NCBI GenBank assembly: GCA_046331465.1
Contig: JAXLQV010000001.1
Span: 1,054,001-1,118,000, forward strand
From: UBA5066 sp046331465
GTDB lineage: Bacteria; Acidobacteriota; Thermoanaerobaculia; UBA5066
DNA: 64,000 nt
Reading direction: 5' to 3'
The notes beneath the pieces were generated by a model. The model did not search any database. It was not told the DNA's origin and saw only the letters and a list, made by a program, of their open reading frames with translations. Below are positions 17,175 through 26,062 of the stretch, piece after piece (the first letter of the stretch is position 1; every line of letters begins with the position of its first letter). A program made the translations under genes and the position numbers.

Positions 17175-18605
17175 TCAGGGCTCCTTCTCGATCTCCTGGG
17201 CCGCGCCCGGGAGGGCGACGGAGCCGAAGAGGCCGCGCCAGGAGACGTCGAACGCCTCCTTGAAGAGGAGCGGCTCTACGGCCGCGCGGGAGAGCTCCTC
17301 GGCGCGGCGCTTCAGCTCGTCCACCTTCTGCGGGTTCTTGTCGGCGAGGTTCGTCGACTCCGACGGGTCGTTCTTCAGGTCGAAGAGCTCGACCTTCGAG
17401 GGAAGCGTCGTCTGCCAAACGAGCTTCCAGTCCCCCTTCCGGACGGTCGCCCGGAAGGGCTCGATGCCGTAGACGATCTCCTCGCGCGGCGACGGCTTCC
17501 CCTCCGCGATGACGGGCCAGACGTTCATGCCGTCGAGGGGCTTGCACTTCGCGGTCGAGGCGCCGGCGAGGGAGGCGAGCGTCGGGAGCATGTCGACGAG
17601 GTGGATCGGCTGGTCGACGACGGTCCCGGCCTTCACGTGCCCCGGCCAGGAGAGCGCGGCCACGACGCGCGTGCCCCCCTCGTAGGGCGAGCCCTTCCCG
17701 TCCCGGTAAGGGCCGTTGTCCGCCGGGATCGTGCTCTTCGACATGTCGATCTCGCCGGTGAACTTCGCCGAGCGGGGGCCCCCGTTGTCGCTCTGGAAGA
17801 CCACGATCGTGTTCTCCCGCATCCCGCGGCGCTCGAGCGCCGCGAGGACCTTGCCGATCTCGTCGTCCATCGCGGTGACCATGGCCGCGTAGGCCCGGCG
17901 GGACGGGTCTGCGATCTCCTTGTACCGGTCGAGGTACTCCTGCGGCGCCTGGTACGGGGCGTGCGGCGCGGTGAACGTCAGGTAGAGGAAGAGGGGGACC
18001 TTCGGGTCGTGCCCGTCGATCAGCTTCACGGCGTCGCGGCCGATGAGCTGCGTGGCGTACCCCTCCTCCTTCAGCGGCTCGTTGTCGCGGAACCAGTCGC
18101 GGACGCCGTGCGCCGAGTGGGTGAAGTAGTCGATCTCGCCGAGGAGCGGGCCGTACTGGTAGTCGAAGCCGCGCTGGCGCGGCCAGTACTTCCGGTCGGC
18201 GTGCCCGAGGTGCCACTTGCCGACGATGGCCGTCCGGTAGCCGGCCTCCTTCAGCGCCTGCGGGAGGATCCATTCCTCCGTGTCGAGGCCGTACTTCCCG
18301 TTCGACGGGATGACGAGCGTCTGGAGGCCGTAGCGGAACGGGTAGCGGCCCGTCATCAGGGCGGCCCGCGACGGCGTGCAGAGCGGCTGGGCGTAGAGCT
18401 GCTCGAGCCGCGCCCCCTGCTTCGCGAGGGTGTCGATGGCGGGCGTCCGGATGTCGGAGCCGTGGAAGCCGACGTCCTTCCAGCCGAGGTCGTCGGCGAG
18501 GATGTAGACGATGTTCGGCCGCGCGGGGGCCGGCGCGGACGGAGGTGCCGCGAGGGCCGGGAATCCCGCGAAGGCGAGGGCGAGCGCGACGGGAGCAGGT
18601 CTCAT
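17175..18605 (-). CDS. Exported type I sulfatase (formylglycine-dependent)
   Basis: 476 residues from ATG 18605, chosen for GGAGG six bases upstream and a signal peptide (MRPAPVALALAFAGFPALAA). Metal-binding DDLGWKDVGF near residue 38, the formylglycine motif C76-T-P-S-R80, GKWHLG and SDNGG are all present, so the alkaline-phosphatase-fold sulfatase active site is complete. It would hydrolyse sulfate esters outside the cytoplasm. Cysteine-type sulfatases need a formylglycine-generating enzyme or anSME; none is encoded nearby. The substrate cannot be told. It is convergent with the respiratory operon and divergent from the small haem protein. Confidence 0.93.
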   Translation of the reverse strand: MRPAPVALALAFAGFPALAAPPSAPAPARPNIVYILADDLGWKDVGFHGSDIRTPAIDTLAKQGARLEQLYAQPLCTPSRAALMTGRYPFRYGLQTLVIPSNGKYGLDTEEWILPQALKEAGYRTAIVGKWHLGHADRKYWPRQRGFDYQYGPLLGEIDYFTHSAHGVRDWFRDNEPLKEEGYATQLIGRDAVKLIDGHDPKVPLFLYLTFTAPHAPYQAPQEYLDRYKEIADPSRRAYAAMVTAMDDEIGKVLAALERRGMRENTIVVFQSDNGGPRSAKFTGEIDMSKSTIPADNGPYRDGKGSPYEGGTRVVAALSWPGHVKAGTVVDQPIHLVDMLPTLASLAGASTAKCKPLDGMNVWPVIAEGKPSPREEIVYGIEPFRATVRKGDWKLVWQTTLPSKVELFDLKNDPSESTNLADKNPQKVDELKRRAEELSRAAVEPLLFKEAFDVSWRGLFGSVALPGAAQEIEKEP

Positions 18606-18815
18606 CTGAAGCCTCCAGGTCCGGGGGCGACGCGACGGCAGCGTGGTCCGCGGGCCGCCCCGGCGGATCGGTTCTCGGGGTCGGCGCGGAAGGTACCACG
18701 CCGCTTCCGGCGCCCGGAACGGGGCCGTGCGGCCGGGAACCGGCGTGCCGGGGCGGGTGTAAGCTGGAGAGTGATCTCCCGCCCCGGGACAACACGCGAA
18801 TGAATGGAGAGGCTG

Positions 18816-19085
18816 ATGAGGAAAACCACGGTCGCCGTCGTCGCTGCCCTCGCCGCGGTCGCGGTGGGCAGCTCCGCGCTCGCCACCCAGACGATCTACA
18901 AGGAGTTCAAGGCAAAGGAGTCCGAGGCGAAGTGCTCGACCTGCCACGTCGAGAAGATGCCGACGAAGGACAAGTCCGCCCTGAACGACTTCGGCAAGTC
19001 GGTCAAGGCGGCGAAGGGCGCGGACGGGAAGATCGACTGGACGAAGGTCCACTACAAGGCCCCGGCCCCGGGCGTCGCTCCCTGA
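18816..19085 (+). CDS. Small exported monohaem cytochrome-like protein
   Basis: 89 residues from ATG 18816 (GGAGAGG just upstream; ATG 18804 is a less likely start). A signal peptide ends near residue 24 (ALA). The mature protein is only about 65 residues, lysine-rich, with one haem site CSTCH and the segment SALNDFGKSVKAAKG. It is smaller than ordinary cytochrome c, and no distal Met ligand is obvious apart from the Met of VEKMPTKDK. It may be a periplasmic electron carrier serving the nearby cytochrome chain; that is inference. Confidence 0.75.
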   Translation: MRKTTVAVVAALAAVAVGSSALATQTIYKEFKAKESEAKCSTCHVEKMPTKDKSALNDFGKSVKAAKGADGKIDWTKVHYKAPAPGVAP

Positions 19086-19107
19086 TCCTCCGGAGCACCC
19101 CCGGGAC

Positions 19108-19166
19108 GGCCGCCCGCCGGGCGGCCTCGCGGCCCCGTGGACGGCGAAGGCCGGTCCACGGGGCCG
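19108..19166 (+). terminator. Tandem terminator hairpins after the small haem protein
   Basis: First hairpin 19108-19115 / 19119-19126 (8 bp, GCC loop). Second hairpin 19130-19142 / 19154-19166 (13 bp), followed by TTTC. Both lie within 90 bases of the stop at 19085. In the rest of the gap to 19365 I see only the ribosome site of the next gene. Confidence 0.65.
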
Positions 19167-19364
19167 TTTCACGTTCGATGGGGCGCGGGCGCGCCGGCCG
19201 GTTCGGGACGTGAATCACGTTCGCGGCGACCTCGATCGCACCCGGCGCGTCGAGCGTGACGGGGCCCGCGACCCGGTGCCGCGGGAGAGCGGCGGAGGCC
19301 GCGCGGACGTAACCTGGAACGTGGGCATCCCGCGAGGGCGGGAAGACGGTCGAAAGGAGCAGGA

Positions 19365-22300
19365 GTGCACTCACCCCGGAGGGTTCTCGACAGGGTCTCC
19401 CGGCGGTCGGTCGCCGCCGTCGCCGTCGCGTTTCTCGTCTACGTCCTCGCGGGCTTCCTCGTGGTCCCACGCGTCGTCGTCGCAAAGCTCCCCCCGGCGC
19501 TCTCGGCGAAGCTCCACCGGCCGGTGACGCTCGCGGGGGCGAAGGCGAACCCGTTCACCCTCTCGCTCACCCTCGAGGGGCTCCGCGTCGGCGAGCGGGA
19601 AGGGCCCGGCACGTTCGTCTCCGTCGGGCGCGCGTTCGTGAACGCGCAGCTCTCGTCGATCGTCCACCGGGGCGTCGTCCTCGCCGAGGTCGTCGTCGAG
19701 GACCCGGTCGTCTCGATCGCGAGGACGGGAGAGAGGACCCTCAGCATCTCGGACCTGGTCGAGGAGCTCACGAAAGAGGAGCCGGGAAGCAGGCCGGCCC
19801 GTTTCGCGGTCGCGAACATCCGCGTCGAGCGGGGGTCGATCCTCTTCGACGACCGTCCCGCCGGGACGAAGCACGTCGTGAGCGGGCTGCGGGTCGGGAT
19901 CCCGTTCCTCTCGAACCTGCCGGTCGACCAGGAGGTCTTCACCGAGCCGTACCTCGGGGCGAAGGTGAACGGCTCCGCGTTCGAGCTGAAGGGAAGGACG
20001 AGACCCTTCTCCGGGACGCGCGAGGCGTCGCTCGACGTCGACTTCGAGGACGTCGACCTCCCCTTCTACTTCGCCTACGTGCCGGTCCGGGGAACGGCCC
20101 GGCTCTCGTCGGGCCGGCTCGACACGAAGATGACGCTCTCCTTCCGTCAGGAGAAGGGGAAGCCGCCGGCGGTCCTCCTCGCGGGGAGGGCCTCGCTCCG
20201 GGAGATCCGACTCGACGACGCGGGGAAGGCCCCGCTCGTCGCGTGGAAGCGCCTCGACGCCGTCCTCGCGTCCGCCGACGTCTTCCGGAAGGACGTTCGC
20301 CTCGCGAGCCTTGCGGCCGAGGAGCCGGAGGTGTGGCTCTACCGGGACCGCGCCGGCGGGTACCCGATCCTCGAGAAGTTCCTCGGGAAGGCGCCGGCCG
20401 CGGCCGCTGCGGGCGCCGCCGCCGAGGCCGGCGCGGCGTGGAGCGTCGGTATCGCGTCGACGGTCCTCCGCGGTGGCCGGGTCCACTGGCGCGACGAGCA
20501 CCCGCGCCGGGTCTTCGAGGCCGTTCTCCGGGAGGTCTCGGTCGACGTCGGCGGCCTCTCGACCGCCCGCGGGAAGGCGGCGACGCTGAAGGCCTCGACC
20601 GTCTCCGACGCCGGAGAGACGCTGCGGCTCGACGGGACGTTCACGCTCGAGCCGCAGGCCTCCGAGGGGAGCCTGTCACTGACCGCCATCCCGCTGAAGC
20701 GCTACGCGCCGTACTACGAGGACGCTCTCTTCTTCGGCCTCGGGAGCGGCTCCGTCGACCTCTCGACGCGCTACCGCTGGCCGGCCGCCGGCGGGTCGAC
20801 GGCGCTCTCGGATCTCGCCGTCACGCTGAAGGACCTGCGGGCCCGGAAAGAGGGGGAGAAGGAGGACTTCCTCCGGGTCCCCTCGGCGTCGATGACGGGT
20901 GCCTCGATCGATCCGGAGAAGCAGGAGGTCCGGATCGCGGCGCTCGGTGCGACGGGCGCCTTCCTAAAGGTGCTCCGGCAGAAGGACGGGAGCGTCGACC
21001 TCGCGCGGCTCGTGAAGGAGGAGCCCGCCGGCGCGCCCGGAGGAACGGATGGCGCCGGAAGCGGAGGCTGGACGACGCGCCTCGCGTCCCTCGCCCTCGA
21101 GAAGGGCTCGGTGCGTTTCGTCGACGAGTCCGCCCCCCGGCCGGTGACGCTCGTCGTCGCGCCGATCTCCTTCTCGGGCGAGGGGCTGTCGACGGCGCGG
21201 GGCGAGAAGGGGAAGGTGCGGGCGCGGGCCGTCCTGAACGGGAAGGGGAGCGTCTCCACGGCCGGGAGCGTCGGGCTCGCGCCCGTCTCGGCGCAGCTGA
21301 AGGTCGACGTCGCCGGCGTCCAGCTTCCGCCCTTCGCCGGGTACCTCCCGGAGAGGGTCCGGCTGTCGCTCGAGAGCGGGGCGATCGAGGCGAAGGGAAC
21401 GGTCTCCGCGAGGGAAGGGCCGGACGGCTCGTACTCCTTCGGCTGGGAGGGGGAGGCGACGTGCGGGGACCTGAGGCTCGTCGACCCGGCGACCTCGGAG
21501 GACTTCCTCGCCTGGGACTCGCTCCGGTTCGGCGGAATGAAGGCGACGTCGAGCCCGCCGTCGTTCGTCGCGGAGAAGATGTCGCTCACCGACTTCTTCG
21601 CGCGCATCGAGCTGTACGAAGACGGGACCTTGAACTACAGGAAGGCCTTCGGGCTCGCCGAGCCGCCGCCGGTGGACGACGCGGCCGCCGAGGCCGCGGC
21701 GTCCGGCGCGGGCGCCGCCGGGTCGCCGCCCCCGGCCGCACCGGCGCCCGGCCCGGCCGCCCTCCCTGCGCCGGCGGCGGGCGCCCCGTACGTGAGGATC
21801 GACGCCGTGACGCTGAGCGGCGGGCGTCTCCACGTCGACGACCGCTTCGTGAAGCCGAACTACCGGGCGGACATGAAGGACGTGGGCGGCCGGATCTCGG
21901 GCCTCTCGTCCGAGGCGGGCGCGCGTGCCGAGGTGGAGCTCCGCGGGAGCCTCGAGGGCTCCGCCCCGCTCGAGATCCTCGGGACGTTCAACCCCTTCGC
22001 GGCGACGTCGTTCGCCGACATCCGGGTCTCCTTCCGCGGCATCGACCTCGTCCCGATGACGCCCTACTTCGTCCGGTACGCCGGCTACGCCGTCGAGAAG
22101 GGGCTGCTGACGATGAACGTGGCGTACAAGCTGAACGAGCGGCGGCTCGAGGCGCAGAACTCGTTCGTCGTCGACCAGTTCACGTTCGGCGAGAAGGTCG
22201 AGAGCCCGACGGCGACGAAGCTGCCGGTGAAGCTCGCCGTCTCGCTCCTGAAGGACCCCGACGGCGTTATCCGGCTCGACGTGCCGATCTCGGGCTCCGT

Positions 22301-22976
22301 CGACGACCCGAAGTTCCGGGTCGGCCCGATCGTCTGGAAGATCGTCGGGAACGTCCTCCTGAAGGCGATCCGGTCGCCCTTCGCCCTCCTCGGGAGCCTC
22401 TTCGGGGGCGGACAGGAGCTCTCCTTCGTCGACTTCGCGCCGGGCTCCTCGACGCTCGACGCCGGGGCGACGAAGCGGCTCGACGCCCTCGCGACGGCGC
22501 TCGGGAAGCGCCCCGCCCTGAAGCTCGACGTCGAGGGGAAGGCGGACGCGGCGAAGGACGCCGAGGGGCTCCGCCGGCTCCTGTACGAACGGAAGGTGAA
22601 GGCGCGCAAGGCCGAGGCGCTCGCGAAGGCCGGGACGCCGGCGGACTCGGTCGACGACGTCCAGGTCTCCCCGGAGGAGTGGCCGAAGTACATCGAGAAG
22701 GCCTACAGGGCGGAGAAGTTCCCCAAGCCGCGCACGGCCCTCGGCTTCGTCAAGGAGATCCCGCCCGAGGAGATGGAGAAGCTGATGCTCGTGAACCTCC
22801 CGGTCGGAGAGGACGACCTCCGGCAGCTCGCCCTCGCGCGGGCCTCGGCGGTGAAGGAGTACCTCCTCGGGGCGGGGAAGGTCGCTCCGGACCGCGTCTT
22901 CCTCGTCGACCCGGGCCCGGCGGGCGCGCCGAAGCCGGGGGAGGCGCTCACGCGCGCCGCCTTCGTCCTGAAGTAG
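19365..22976 (+). CDS. DUF748 (AsmA-like) giant envelope protein
   Basis: 1203 residues from GTG 19365 with AAGGAG and GGAG upstream. A single N-terminal membrane helix (about 18-38, VAAVAVAFLVYVLAGFLVV) is followed by a long beta-rich region with 'TLAGAKANPFTLSLTLEGL', the opening typical of DUF748 proteins, and repeated blocks of the form 'LDGTF.L.P......L.A..I.L....PY'. An Ala/Pro-rich linker lies near residues 768-806. The last 200 residues resemble an OmpA-like fold ('FVDFAPGSSTLDAGATKRLD') with a long insertion. Related AsmA/TamB-type proteins bridge inner and outer membranes and are linked to lipid transport; that role is suggested by family, not shown here. Confidence 0.85.
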   Translation: MHSPRRVLDRVSRRSVAAVAVAFLVYVLAGFLVVPRVVVAKLPPALSAKLHRPVTLAGAKANPFTLSLTLEGLRVGEREGPGTFVSVGRAFVNAQLSSIVHRGVVLAEVVVEDPVVSIARTGERTLSISDLVEELTKEEPGSRPARFAVANIRVERGSILFDDRPAGTKHVVSGLRVGIPFLSNLPVDQEVFTEPYLGAKVNGSAFELKGRTRPFSGTREASLDVDFEDVDLPFYFAYVPVRGTARLSSGRLDTKMTLSFRQEKGKPPAVLLAGRASLREIRLDDAGKAPLVAWKRLDAVLASADVFRKDVRLASLAAEEPEVWLYRDRAGGYPILEKFLGKAPAAAAAGAAAEAGAAWSVGIASTVLRGGRVHWRDEHPRRVFEAVLREVSVDVGGLSTARGKAATLKASTVSDAGETLRLDGTFTLEPQASEGSLSLTAIPLKRYAPYYEDALFFGLGSGSVDLSTRYRWPAAGGSTALSDLAVTLKDLRARKEGEKEDFLRVPSASMTGASIDPEKQEVRIAALGATGAFLKVLRQKDGSVDLARLVKEEPAGAPGGTDGAGSGGWTTRLASLALEKGSVRFVDESAPRPVTLVVAPISFSGEGLSTARGEKGKVRARAVLNGKGSVSTAGSVGLAPVSAQLKVDVAGVQLPPFAGYLPERVRLSLESGAIEAKGTVSAREGPDGSYSFGWEGEATCGDLRLVDPATSEDFLAWDSLRFGGMKATSSPPSFVAEKMSLTDFFARIELYEDGTLNYRKAFGLAEPPPVDDAAAEAAASGAGAAGSPPPAAPAPGPAALPAPAAGAPYVRIDAVTLSGGRLHVDDRFVKPNYRADMKDVGGRISGLSSEAGARAEVELRGSLEGSAPLEILGTFNPFAATSFADIRVSFRGIDLVPMTPYFVRYAGYAVEKGLLTMNVAYKLNERRLEAQNSFVVDQFTFGEKVESPTATKLPVKLAVSLLKDPDGVIRLDVPISGSVDDPKFRVGPIVWKIVGNVLLKAIRSPFALLGSLFGGGQELSFVDFAPGSSTLDAGATKRLDALATALGKRPALKLDVEGKADAAKDAEGLRRLLYERKVKARKAEALAKAGTPADSVDDVQVSPEEWPKYIEKAYRAEKFPKPRTALGFVKEIPPEEMEKLMLVNLPVGEDDLRQLALARASAVKEYLLGAGKVAPDRVFLVDPGPAGAPKPGEALTRAAFVLK

Positions 22977-23003
22977 CCCGACGGAGGAATCGCGTCCCGG
23001 ACG

Positions 23004-23032
23004 TTCTCGCGGCGCCCTCCGCCCACTATGAT
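23004..23032 (+). promoter_or_regulatory. Candidate promoter of the transporter-peptidase operon
   Basis: TATGAT (23027-23032) with a poor -35 match TTCTCG (23004-23009) at a 17-base spacing, about 90 bases before the transporter start codon. Confidence 0.4.
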
Positions 23033-23120
23033 CCCGAGGGCTCCGCGGAGCGCCACAAGGACCGGGGCGGCCTCCGGCACGCGAGCCTCGAGAAGCGAGA
23101 GACAAGGGAGGGACCCCCCG

Positions 23121-24536
23121 ATGGCCGAGGCCGCGAAGGCGAGCGAGCGCACGTTCCGGATGCCCCACACCCTCGTGATCGTCGGGAGCCTGATCGTCTT
23201 CGTCCTGGTCCTCGCGTGGCTCGTCCCGTCGGGCACCTACCAGACCGCGGAGAAGGCGGGGCGGATGGTGACGATCCCCGGGACGTACCAGCAGGTCCCG
23301 AAGGTCTGGCTCGGGCCGCAGTGGCTCGTCCTCGCGCCGATCAAGGGGTTCCTCGACGGCGCCCTCATCATCGCGTTCCTCCTCCTCATCGGAGGCGCGT
23401 TCAGCGTCATCCAGGCGACGGGGACGATCGAGTTCGCGATCCGGCGGATCACGGCGGTCCTCGCGACGCGTCCCCACCTGACGAAGCTCGTCATCCCCGT
23501 CCTGATGTGCGTGTTCTCGCTCGCGGGGTCGGTCTTCGGGATGGCGGAGGAGGTCATCCCGTTCGTCCTCATCACGGTGCCGCTCGCGATCTCGCTCGGG
23601 TACGACTCGATCGTCGGCACGGCGATCCCCTTCCTCGGCGCGGCGGCGGGCTTCGGGGCGGCGTTCTTCAACCCGTTCACGGTCGGCATCGCGCAGGGGA
23701 TCGTCGGCCTCCCGCTCTATTCCGGCCTCGGTTACCGCGCCGCGACCTGGTTCGTGACGACGAGCGTGATGGTCGGCTGGGTGATGGCCTACGCCGCGAA
23801 GGTGAAGCGCCACCCGGAGTCGAGCCCCGTCTTCGACCTCGACCGCTCGCGCGAGAAGGCCGAGTCGCACGCGGGGGACGTCGAGCCCTGGACGGCGCGG
23901 CGGGCCCTCGTCCTCGCGATCTTCGTCTCCTCGATGGGCGTCCTCGTCTGGGGGATCCTGCAGAGGCAGTGGTTCATCGAGGAGATCGGGGCGCTCTTCC
24001 TCGCGATGGGGCTCGTGATGGGGGTCGTCGGCGGGCTGAAGAGGGACGAGGTCGCCACGTCGTTCGTCGCCGGGGCGAAGGACATGGTCAACGTCTCGCT
24101 CATCATCGCCTGCGGCCGGGCGCTCCTGATCATCGCCCGCGAGGCGAAGGTCCTCGACACGATCCTCTTCTACGGCTCCGGCGTCATCTCCCGGCTCCCG
24201 GGCGTCGTGGCCGCGCAGGTGATGTTCGTCGTCCAGTGCGTCATCAACTTCTTCATCCACTCGGGGACGGCGCAGGCCGCGCTGACGATGCCGATCATGG
24301 CGCCCCTCGCCGACCTCGTCGGCCTGACGCGCCAGACGATGGTCTTCGCCTACCAGCTCTGCGAGCTCATCAACCCGATCCTCCCGACCTCGGCCGTGAC
24401 GATGGGGGTCCTCGGGATGGCGAAGATCCCGTGGGAGAAGTGGGCGCGCTGGTTCCTGCCGCTCATGCTGTCGCTCGTGCTCCTCGCCTTCCTCCTCCTC
24501 GTCCCGCCGGTGCTGATGCACTGGGGTCCGTTCTGA
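23121..24536 (+). CDS. yfcC: YfcC-family amino acid/dicarboxylate transporter
   Basis: 471 residues from ATG 23121, with GGGAGGG eleven bases upstream. About eleven to twelve hydrophobic helices and the conserved phrases 'WLVPSGTYQ', 'GMAEEVIPFV', 'GFGAAFFNPFTVGIAQ', 'FFIHSGTAQAALTMPIMAPL' and 'NPILPTSAVTMGVLGMAKIP' mark the YfcC/DcuC-like anaerobic carrier group of the ion transporter superfamily, annotated variously as C4-dicarboxylate or basic amino acid carriers. It leads an operon of two exported peptidases and a racemase-like enzyme, so a peptide or amino acid substrate is more likely than a dicarboxylate. Confidence 0.85.
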   Translation: MAEAAKASERTFRMPHTLVIVGSLIVFVLVLAWLVPSGTYQTAEKAGRMVTIPGTYQQVPKVWLGPQWLVLAPIKGFLDGALIIAFLLLIGGAFSVIQATGTIEFAIRRITAVLATRPHLTKLVIPVLMCVFSLAGSVFGMAEEVIPFVLITVPLAISLGYDSIVGTAIPFLGAAAGFGAAFFNPFTVGIAQGIVGLPLYSGLGYRAATWFVTTSVMVGWVMAYAAKVKRHPESSPVFDLDRSREKAESHAGDVEPWTARRALVLAIFVSSMGVLVWGILQRQWFIEEIGALFLAMGLVMGVVGGLKRDEVATSFVAGAKDMVNVSLIIACGRALLIIAREAKVLDTILFYGSGVISRLPGVVAAQVMFVVQCVINFFIHSGTAQAALTMPIMAPLADLVGLTRQTMVFAYQLCELINPILPTSAVTMGVLGMAKIPWEKWARWFLPLMLSLVLLAFLLLVPPVLMHWGPF

Positions 24537-24550
24537 AAGGCCTCGCGACG

Positions 24551-26062
24551 ATGAAGACCCGGTCCTCCCGCGCCTCCCTTCCCGCGCTCTGCCTCCTCGG
24601 CGCGGCCCTCGCCGCGGGGCCGCTGCCGGCCGCCCCGGGCGACCTCCCCGAGGACCACCGGACGCTCGCGAAGTCGACCTCGTACGACGCGATGGCGGCC
24701 TTCCTGAAGACGGTCGACGGGAAGGGGCCGGTCACGGTCTCCGAGGAAGGGAAGACGGCGCAGGGGAGGAACGTCTACCTCGTCCACGCGCGCGGGAGCG
24801 CGACGGCGACGTTCCGCGTCCTCTTCTACGCGCAGCAGCACGGCGACGAGGTGTCGGGGAAGGACGCCCTCCTCTACCTCGTGAGGGACATCGCGCGCGA
24901 ACCCTCGCGCCTCCCGAAGGACGTCGACCTCTGGGTGATGCCGATGATGAACCCGGACGGCGCCGAGGCGGGGACACGCAGGAACTCCGCCGGGGCGGAC
25001 CTCAACCGCGACCACGTGACCCTCTTCCAGCCCGAGACGGAGGCGCTCCACCGCGTCGCGCGGCGCGTGCGGCCGCACCTCGCCGTCGACGCGCACGAGT
25101 TCGGGCGCGACTCGGAGGAGTGGACGGCGAAGGGGTGGGAGAAGTGGCCCGACATCACGATGGACGGGCTCGACAACCCTCACTTCGACCGCGAGCGGAT
25201 GGCCGCGGCGCGGCGCTGGGTCGACGAGGCGGCCGCGGCCGAGGAGAAGGCGGGGCACCGCTTCCTCCGCTACTGGGTGGGCGGGGCGCCGCCGGACGAC
25301 GAGCAGCGCCACTCGGCCCCCGACGCGGACGGCGGCCTCAACGGAGTCGGCGCCTACGGCGGCCTCTCGTTCATCATCGAGGCCGCCGTCCGGCACGAGT
25401 CGAAGAACCCGTCGGCCGACCTCGGCAACCGGGTCGACGCCTACCTCGTCCTCTTCCGGCGCTTCCTCGAGGGGGGCGGCCACCGCGCCGAGGACCTCGC
25501 GGTCGTCGAGCGGGCGCGCAGGCTCCCTCTCCCGGCGTTCCTCCCGACGGACGCCCTCTGGGTGAACCCGGGCGGGACGGTGACGGAGTTCCCCGCGGTC
25601 GAGGTCGCGACGGGAAAGGTCGTGAAGGTCGCGACGCCGAACCTGATGACCGAGGTCGCCGTGAAGCGGAGCGTCCCGACGCCGCTCGGCTACGCCGTCG
25701 ACCCGAAGGCCGCGCCGGAGATCGCGGCGCTCCTCGGGCGGCACGGCCTCCCGTTCGAGACGCTCGGGGCTCCGCGGACCGTCGCGGCCGAGACGTGCAC
25801 GCTCCTCCGGGTCGAGGAGGAGTTCGACGACGTCTACAGCCGCTACGGCGGCCGGACGATCGTGAAGCGCGGCGCCGCGAAGGAGACGGAGCTCCCCGCG
25901 GGGAGCCTCTGGGTCCCGCTCGAGGGAGAGGCGGCGCTCCGGGCCGCGATGGTCCTCGAGCCGGCCGCGATGTACGGCCTCTGGCAGTACCCGAGGCTGA
26001 GGGCGCTCGTCGGGACCGACGGGACGATCCCGGTCCGCCGCGTCGTGAAGGCGCCGAAGTGA
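24551..26062 (+). CDS. Exported M14 zinc carboxypeptidase
   Basis: 503 residues from ATG 24551, 14 bases after the transporter, with a signal peptide ending near residue 26. The M14 zinc site is visible as H-x-x-E in QQHGDEVSG and the later His in VDAHEF; substrate-binding residues are in MMNPDGAE and RRNSAGADLNRDH; a catalytic Glu is in FIIEAAVRHESK. The C-terminal 200 residues form an extra domain of unknown role. It would trim peptides in the periplasm or outside the cell. Its stop overlaps the next start (GTGA). Confidence 0.88.
   Translation: MKTRSSRASLPALCLLGAALAAGPLPAAPGDLPEDHRTLAKSTSYDAMAAFLKTVDGKGPVTVSEEGKTAQGRNVYLVHARGSATATFRVLFYAQQHGDEVSGKDALLYLVRDIAREPSRLPKDVDLWVMPMMNPDGAEAGTRRNSAGADLNRDHVTLFQPETEALHRVARRVRPHLAVDAHEFGRDSEEWTAKGWEKWPDITMDGLDNPHFDRERMAAARRWVDEAAAAEEKAGHRFLRYWVGGAPPDDEQRHSAPDADGGLNGVGAYGGLSFIIEAAVRHESKNPSADLGNRVDAYLVLFRRFLEGGGHRAEDLAVVERARRLPLPAFLPTDALWVNPGGTVTEFPAVEVATGKVVKVATPNLMTEVAVKRSVPTPLGYAVDPKAAPEIAALLGRHGLPFETLGAPRTVAAETCTLLRVEEEFDDVYSRYGGRTIVKRGAAKETELPAGSLWVPLEGEAALRAAMVLEPAAMYGLWQYPRLRALVGTDGTIPVRRVVKAPK

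Noticed and set aside
17175..19172. Upstream start at 19172 for the sulfatase (665 residues)
   Set aside because: The extra N-terminus is low-complexity, runs antisense across the small haem protein, and precedes a perfect signal peptide with its own GGAGG at 18605.
20243..26062. Very long open frames on the + strand in the third phase (also around 9940-13062, 6509-8965 minus and 58503-62417 minus)
   Set aside because: At about 70 percent GC stop codons are rare in off frames. These frames are rich in Arg/Gly/Pro with no domain pattern and lie over genes with clear motifs in another frame; only their ends that hold hydE, the M14 peptidase and similar genes are real.
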